The notes under the pieces were generated by a model that worked only from the letters and a program-made list of their open reading frames with translations, was not told where the DNA came from and ran no database searches. The position numbers and the translations under genes are program-made. From contig JAQFVV010006272.1 of NCBI GenBank assembly GCA_028023455.1, forward strand, positions 4,569,127 through 4,633,126: a stretch of 64,000 bases of DNA, read 5' to 3'. This stretch comes from Epiperipatus broadwayi. Taxonomy: Eukaryota; Onychophora; Udeonychophora; Euonychophora; Peripatidae. The first letter of the stretch is position 1. The number at the start of each line of letters is the position of its first letter. Positions 59,522-64,000 of the stretch are shown here, piece after piece.

Positions 59522-60722
59522 CATTACAATTCTAGCCAAAAACAACATCTTACTAAAATTCTTCCACAACCATGGTTTCATCTATTAACAAATAGATTTT
59601 GTCAAATGAAATTCAACTAAACATGCAACATATATACAAAACAAAATAGCCTTCCCATTATTCACTTCAAAAACCAACTTCCGTTAATACAAAAGTTTTC
59701 ATTAGATTGATGGCCTCAGATTCAAAAAATTTTATCATCAATGTTTCTTTTACTCTTCTTTTCAATTTGTTTTTTCTAAAAGATAACCTCTGCATTGTAA
59801 AATAATATTTTATGATCTATATTCAGTTCATGAATATACAATGCTGAGTTATGATATCTATTCTTAACTCTACTCTTGTGAATGTCAACTCTTTCATTAA
59901 GACTTAATTTACTCTGACCTATATAAATTTTATGACTTTCTTTATTAAATTTTTGCTATAACAATAAAAGGCTTAAAAATTTTAAAATAATAGGTATATT
60001 CAGAGGATTCAGTTTGCTTCTGACTATAATGAGTTAGAATATAATCATGATTTTATTAGGAATATTATATTGAATAAAAAATATCTATGTATGAATTTGT
60101 TAATAATAAAGATTTAATTGTTAATGAGAATAAAGAGTTTATTTCTTTGCTATGTAAATCATCAATTAGAAAATTGATTTATAAGAATAGTTTTTTTTAT
60201 TGGGTGGTATAAAAGTGGTCTGGAAGGAAGACCTAAGTTTAAATTCATTTATAAATTGTTCAAAACAGTAATTGATTGCAAATCTACTCCTGGTGTAGTT
60301 CATAAGATTCCTTGAAGTTATCATAAAATTTATATAGGTCAGAGTAAATTAAGTCTTAATGAAAGAGTTAAAGTTCACAAGAATAAAGTTAAAAATAAAT
60401 ATCATAACTTAGCTTTGTATCTTCATGAAATGAATACAGATCATAAAATACTATTTGACAATGCAAAAGTGAATTGAAAAGAAGAGTAAAGGATATATTG
60501 ATGATATAAAAAATTTCATCTAAAGCCATCAATCTCATGAAGACATCTTTTGATGTTGAAGGAAATTTGTTTTGAATTGAAAGATGAGAAGGCTATAGTT
60601 TTTTGTATATATCCGTTATATGTTTAGTTGAATTTCATTTGACAAGATCTATTTGTTAATAGATGAAACCATGATTGTGGAAGAATTTTAGTAAAATTTT
60701 GTTTTTCGCTAGTATTGTAATG
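59522..60722 (+). mobile_element. Penelope-like element (PLE) 3' part with inverted partial copy
   Basis: Arms 59522-59940 and 60315-60722 are inverted copies of the same PLE 3' end (outer ends cattacaattctagc / ctagtattgtaatg). The plus-strand copy continues upstream through the 374-bp spacer. Partial copies in inverted or tandem arrangement are a hallmark of Penelope-like elements. No RT domain remains in the window segment. The left, inverted copy encodes the same peptide on the minus strand with its own changes. Confidence 0.82.
60280..60475 (+). pseudogene. GIY-YIG endonuclease remnant of the Penelope-like element
   Basis: Plus strand reads PGVVHKIP, a TGA, then SYHKIYIGQSKLSLNERVKV (about 60316-60376), HKNKVKNKYHNLALYLHE (about 60377-60430) and DHKILFDNAK. 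This fits the PLE pattern GVYKIPC-x-C-x-KVYIGQT-x-RSL-x-RxxEH...HxxxxxHxIDF. The YIG motif, the catalytic-site Arg (ERV) and the His of KVHK are visible; the CxC before YIG is lost. The domain normally nicks target DNA for PLE insertion. A second copy on the minus strand at about 59790-59925 reads KIYIGQSKLSLNERVDIHKS. Both frames are broken downstream. Confidence 0.8.
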
Positions 60723-60797
60723 TTATATATATATATATATAGTCAGATGCAAATATTGTAATGTTATATATATATATATATAGTCAGATGCAAATCT
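60714..60797. repeat. 41-bp tandem duplication containing (TA)n at the PLE 3' end
   Basis: tattgtaatg + (TA)n + gtcagatgcaaat occurs twice in tandem, starting in the last bases of the PLE arm. Confidence 0.85.
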
Positions 60798-61914
60798 TAG
60801 CCACTTCTGGAATAGAATATAAATTAATTCTTTGTAAATGTTTATCGTATTTTTTCCTAGCCAATGAGTCAGTTTAAATACATAGCTTTAGCATAAGATA
60901 TTAAGTCTGCTTACATATGATGTTTGTAAATAAGATGTGTGTGTAAATGGCTTTGTGGTATAGTAATGACACTTGTATCTATCAAACCCATGATCTAGAT
61001 TTGAATCTGTAAGAATAAAACTTTTTTAGGTATCCAGTCAGGCTATGATTTTTTGTACTTTCAGATAATTGGTCTATAGGCAATTACTTTAATTAATTGG
61101 TAAATAAGTAGCTATTCATTTTTAGCTAGAAAAAAAAAAAAGCAAGAGATGAAAATTGCTCAAACTATCACTTTTTAAAAACTGGCAAGATTAGAGAAAA
61201 ATATTTTCTTTTAACTGTTTTTCTATGGGTGCAGAGAAATGGTTAATTAATGGAGAAGTTTTTGAACTTTTGTATTTAAATAATATTTTACTATATCTAT
61301 ATATATTTAAAAAGAAAAAAAAATATTTAAATCTCGCTATCCATTTATAAATTATCGTAATAGAGAATAAAAATAAAAAGTTCAATGCTATAAATATAAA
61401 TAAAGAAATGTTAAAAGCATTGATCGAAATATATACTGTTCCAGGCTCTTAGCAATTTTTTTTAATGCTTTTAATATTTATTTAGGTTTAAAGCATATGT
61501 TCGATTTCTTATCTATCTCTTTTATTTTGCATATATATATATCAACTAAATTATACAGGTAAACTTCCAAAATAGGTAAACAATTTTTTAAGACAGCGTT
61601 AACAAGAGATCCAGAACAATCCAAGCAGGTGTTGAAGTGATATAATGCTTGGATTGACCATTGATTTGCACTCTGATTCCCTTGGCTTAGTGTTACACAC
61701 ATATGTAAAATAATTTTGTGCATTAATATAAATGCATTTTACACAGAATGAAATTTTATAAAATACTTTTTATATTTATTTAAAATTTAAAATAATCAAT
61801 TTAAAACAAAATTGAAATAGACAATTTACTATAAATAAAAAATTTATTTGGTATATCAAAGTGGCTTTCATCCTTTATTGAACTGTATCAAGATATTTCT
61901 TTTTTACAAAAATC
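60798..61914. other. 1.1 kb, no gene recognised
   Basis: A tRNA-like patch, atggctttgtggtatagtaa...gatttgaatctg (60948-61008), may be a decayed SINE. A GC-richer 80-codon minus frame at 61478-61723 (…SQGNQSANQWSIQALYHFN…) has balanced composition in part, but no recognisable domain. The 24-base word seen at 17679 recurs at 61720. Confidence 0.4.
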
Positions 61915-63079
61915 ATATGATGTGATGATGAGATGTGATGTGATGTCCTGTAGCTTCTCCTTAAACGAAGTCAAGAATCTCTTAGCAATTATGCCCAGAG
62001 AAACCTGTTAGCCACTTTATTTTCCATTCCCCAGTCTAATTTTTCCCATATTCTGCTCCATCCCATTTCCATAACATAATCTTTGACAACTCTATGTCCT
62101 TTATATCTAAATCCCCCTTATCTTTTCCCAAACCCAGCATAAAAACCAATAATCCACTTTCTGTATAATCACTTTTTTATATATTTATTCTTCCATAACT
62201 TCATTATTTGTATCCTTTCTGCTTTCAAGCATTTACATTCAATTAACAGATGCCTAATATTTTCTATTCCTTCTTTACATAATTTACAGACTAAATCACC
62301 CATATTTTCCATTTACATGTATATTCTCTTGTTGCTAAAGATCCAGTTCGAGCCTTAAACAATAAACTACTTTCCTTACTATTATCATATATTAACTCAC
62401 ACCCAATGTTCTGTTTATTTCTATATATATTTAAACTCTTTTTACTCTCCATACTAGTTCTCCATCTCTTTAACTCTCTATTCTTTATTAATAAATCTAT
62501 TCTTTTATCCCATTCCTTACTACTATAACACTCAACAATCATCCTAACCCAATCATCCCATTTTTGTACAAATATACTGATATAAATTCTTTATCCAAAT
62601 CTTTTCCATACCACATTACCTTCCTCACCCATCTTGTTGCCTGCCCTTTACTCATAACCCAATTAAATACTATTTTGGCTATTCTTTTATTATCCATAAA
62701 CTGCAATCTACTAAACATTTTCATTTTATTTTTGCATCTGTCATATGAAAACTTGACCATCCCATTTCTCCTTGAATTGCCTCCCATGCTGTCCATACTT
62801 CTGCATCCTATGCATGTCTTCCTACTTCCCTTTGAACTTTTTCTAAGTAATTTAATACCCCTTTACTAACACATAATACATCATTACCATATGTCAACCC
62901 TGCTACTGCAACTCCCTTCCACATAATTCTAGCTACATCATATTTATTATATGAAAACACTGATAATTTCTTTATCAATCCCTTTCTTTTTTTTGCTTCA
63001 TTTATCAATTTTTTCTCCTATTCATCCAAATAATTTTTCTGATTACTTAAAATAATTCCCAAATAACTATATCTATTCA
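61915..63079 (-). pseudogene. 3' end of a non-LTR retrotransposon (target of the RTE insertion)
   Basis: On the minus strand: YSYLGIILS (about 63050-63025; end of the RT, usual YLGxxL), then 62808-63008 ...GVAVAGLTYGNDVLCVSK, then 62539-62796 and 62291-62542 (LLFKARTGSLATREYTCKW), and after a frameshift MGDLVCKLCKEGIENIRHLL followed by IEC, a C-x2-C...H-x4-C zinc motif ending at the TGA 62169-62171. The 3' UTR runs to a repetitive (catca)n-like tail at about 61915-61945. Three or more frameshifts. The clade is not assigned; it is unlike the RTE and Tx1 copies. Plus-strand frames here are shadows. Confidence 0.78.
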
Positions 63080-64000
63080 CCATCATCATCATCATCAACC
63101 ATTATCAATCCACTGCAGAATGAATACCTCTCCAAGTTAAATCCATCTTCTCTGATCTTTAGCTTCTCTTCTCCACATCATCCCTGCACACTTTCTTATT
63201 TCATCCATACATCTCACATGTGGTCTCTTTCTGGTTCTTTTACAATCTCTTGGAATCCAGTTTAAAATTTCAATTGTCCATCTATTATCATCTCTTCTAG
63301 CAATATGTCCAGCCCAACTCCACTTCAATCTTTTAATTTTTTCAATGTCAGTAACACCTGTTTGTTCTCTTACCCATACATTGCGCTTATGATCTCTTCT
63401 TGTTACTCCCAACATACATCTCTCCATACTTCTGTGAGTAGTCTGAAGTATCTATATTGCTATTCTATTAAGTGTCCAAGTCTCAGATCCATAAGTAAGA
63501 ACTGGTAAAACACATTTGTTAAAAATGTTCCTTTTCAAACCCATAGGCATATTTCCTTTTAGTATCAAGTTATTTCTATCAAAAGCACTCCAAACAAATT
63601 TAATTCTATGATTAATTTCTTCCATTTATGTTTCCATCTGTATTAATAATCTGACCAAGGTATTTGTAACTGTCAACTTCTTCTAATTCATCATAATCAA
63701 TCTTTATTTTTATATTTTGAGCAAATCGATTAAACATTTATCTTTAGTCCTACTTTCCTACTTTCATCTGATAACTCCTGGAACATTTCCTGCAGCTCTG
63801 AAGCATTATTTGCAAAAACAACTACATCATCTATTAAATCTAAATGACTTAAATAATCTCCATTTACTTTCACTCCTTTAGTTTCCCATTTTAATCCACA
63901 AAATACTTCTTGCAGCACTGCTGTGAAAAGTTTTGGAGATATGGAGTCACCTTGTCTTACACCTTTCTCAATGTTCCCAGTATCATTATGTAATCTAATT
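63080..64000 (-). mobile_element. RTE-clade LINE, 3' part, inserted in the LINE above and running off the window
   Basis: Minus strand begins at the window edge with KGVRQGDSISPKLFTAVLQE (RT block, typical RTE wording), then LIDDVVVFAN (about 63845-63820; usual FADDIVL, first residues changed) and a VGLKIN end. After frameshifts come PVLTYGSETWTLNR (about 63505-63465) and 63137-63427, MERCMLGVTRRD...LKWSWAGHIARRDDNRW, the conserved RTE C-terminal region. It ends with a (GATGAT)n-type tail (63080-63096), the hallmark RTE 3' end. Several frameshifts and one altered catalytic-motif flank make it inactive. The 5' part is outside the window. Confidence 0.88.

Noticed and set aside
61478-61723. 81-codon minus-strand frame with partly balanced composition
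   Set aside because: No domain recognised and the ends are AT-bias sequence; left as unassigned within the stretch.
62564-63508. Plus-strand frames at 62564-62869 and 63305-63508
   Set aside because: Antisense shadows of the LINE and RTE coding regions on the minus strand.

Overview
The window is AT-rich (by eye roughly a quarter to 30 % GC) animal nuclear DNA made almost entirely of transposable elements at different stages of decay. Microsatellites, poly-A/T tracts, tRNA-derived SINEs, several non-LTR retrotransposon clades, Ty3/gypsy LTR elements, a Penelope-like element and pogo/Tigger-type DNA transposons all point to an invertebrate metazoan. The sequence alone does not fix the phylum. 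I see no operons, no CRISPR array and no convincing complete host gene. The only non-TE-like open frame worth keeping is a 121-codon segment on the minus strand at 25.35-25.72 kb.

Layout. 0-7 kb: a 412-bp foldback with an extra direct copy of one arm, a tRNA-Gly-like SINE and a 5'-truncated LINE tail. 6.9-14.7 kb: a decayed Ty3/gypsy element whose RNase H now runs directly into the C-terminal part of integrase. Its 3' LTR is split by a 3.36-kb TG...CA element (A), which is itself interrupted by a Tigger-type deletion derivative. 14.7-27.6 kb: mostly unrecognised AT-rich DNA with two very long (ATT)n arrays, a second SINE with a perfect 14-bp target-site duplication, two foldbacks and the unassigned coding segment. 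27.6-33.1 kb: a structurally complete 5.5-kb LTR retrotransposon with 1.9-kb LTRs. Its 1.75-kb interior holds one intact 300-codon coiled-coil ORF and no pol, so it looks non-autonomous. 33.8-39.1 kb: a small inverted-repeat element carrying Pol III box-like sequences, then a Tx1/L1-like LINE whose reverse transcriptase is split by element B, a diverged relative of element A with the same ATAT target. 39.9-41.2 kb: a Tigger/pogo fossil with a helix-turn-helix remnant and a nested hAT-like MITE. 43.9-46.8 kb: a 2.9-kb element with about 275-bp inverted ends. 49.5-51.8 kb: a ~267-bp tandem repeat followed by a 31/33-bp minisatellite next to an inverted repeat. 53.3-56.3 kb: two more inverted-repeat elements. 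59.5-60.7 kb: a Penelope-like element with a GIY-YIG endonuclease remnant in inverted duplicate. 61.9-64 kb: an RTE-clade LINE inserted into another LINE, running off the window edge.

The elements work as a stratigraphy, not as a pathway. Interrupted reading frames, target-site duplications and LTR divergence give relative ages. The most unusual features are nine inverted-repeat structures in 64 kb, three of them with one arm tandemly amplified; the LTR-heavy element with an intact gag-like ORF; and the related elements A and B.
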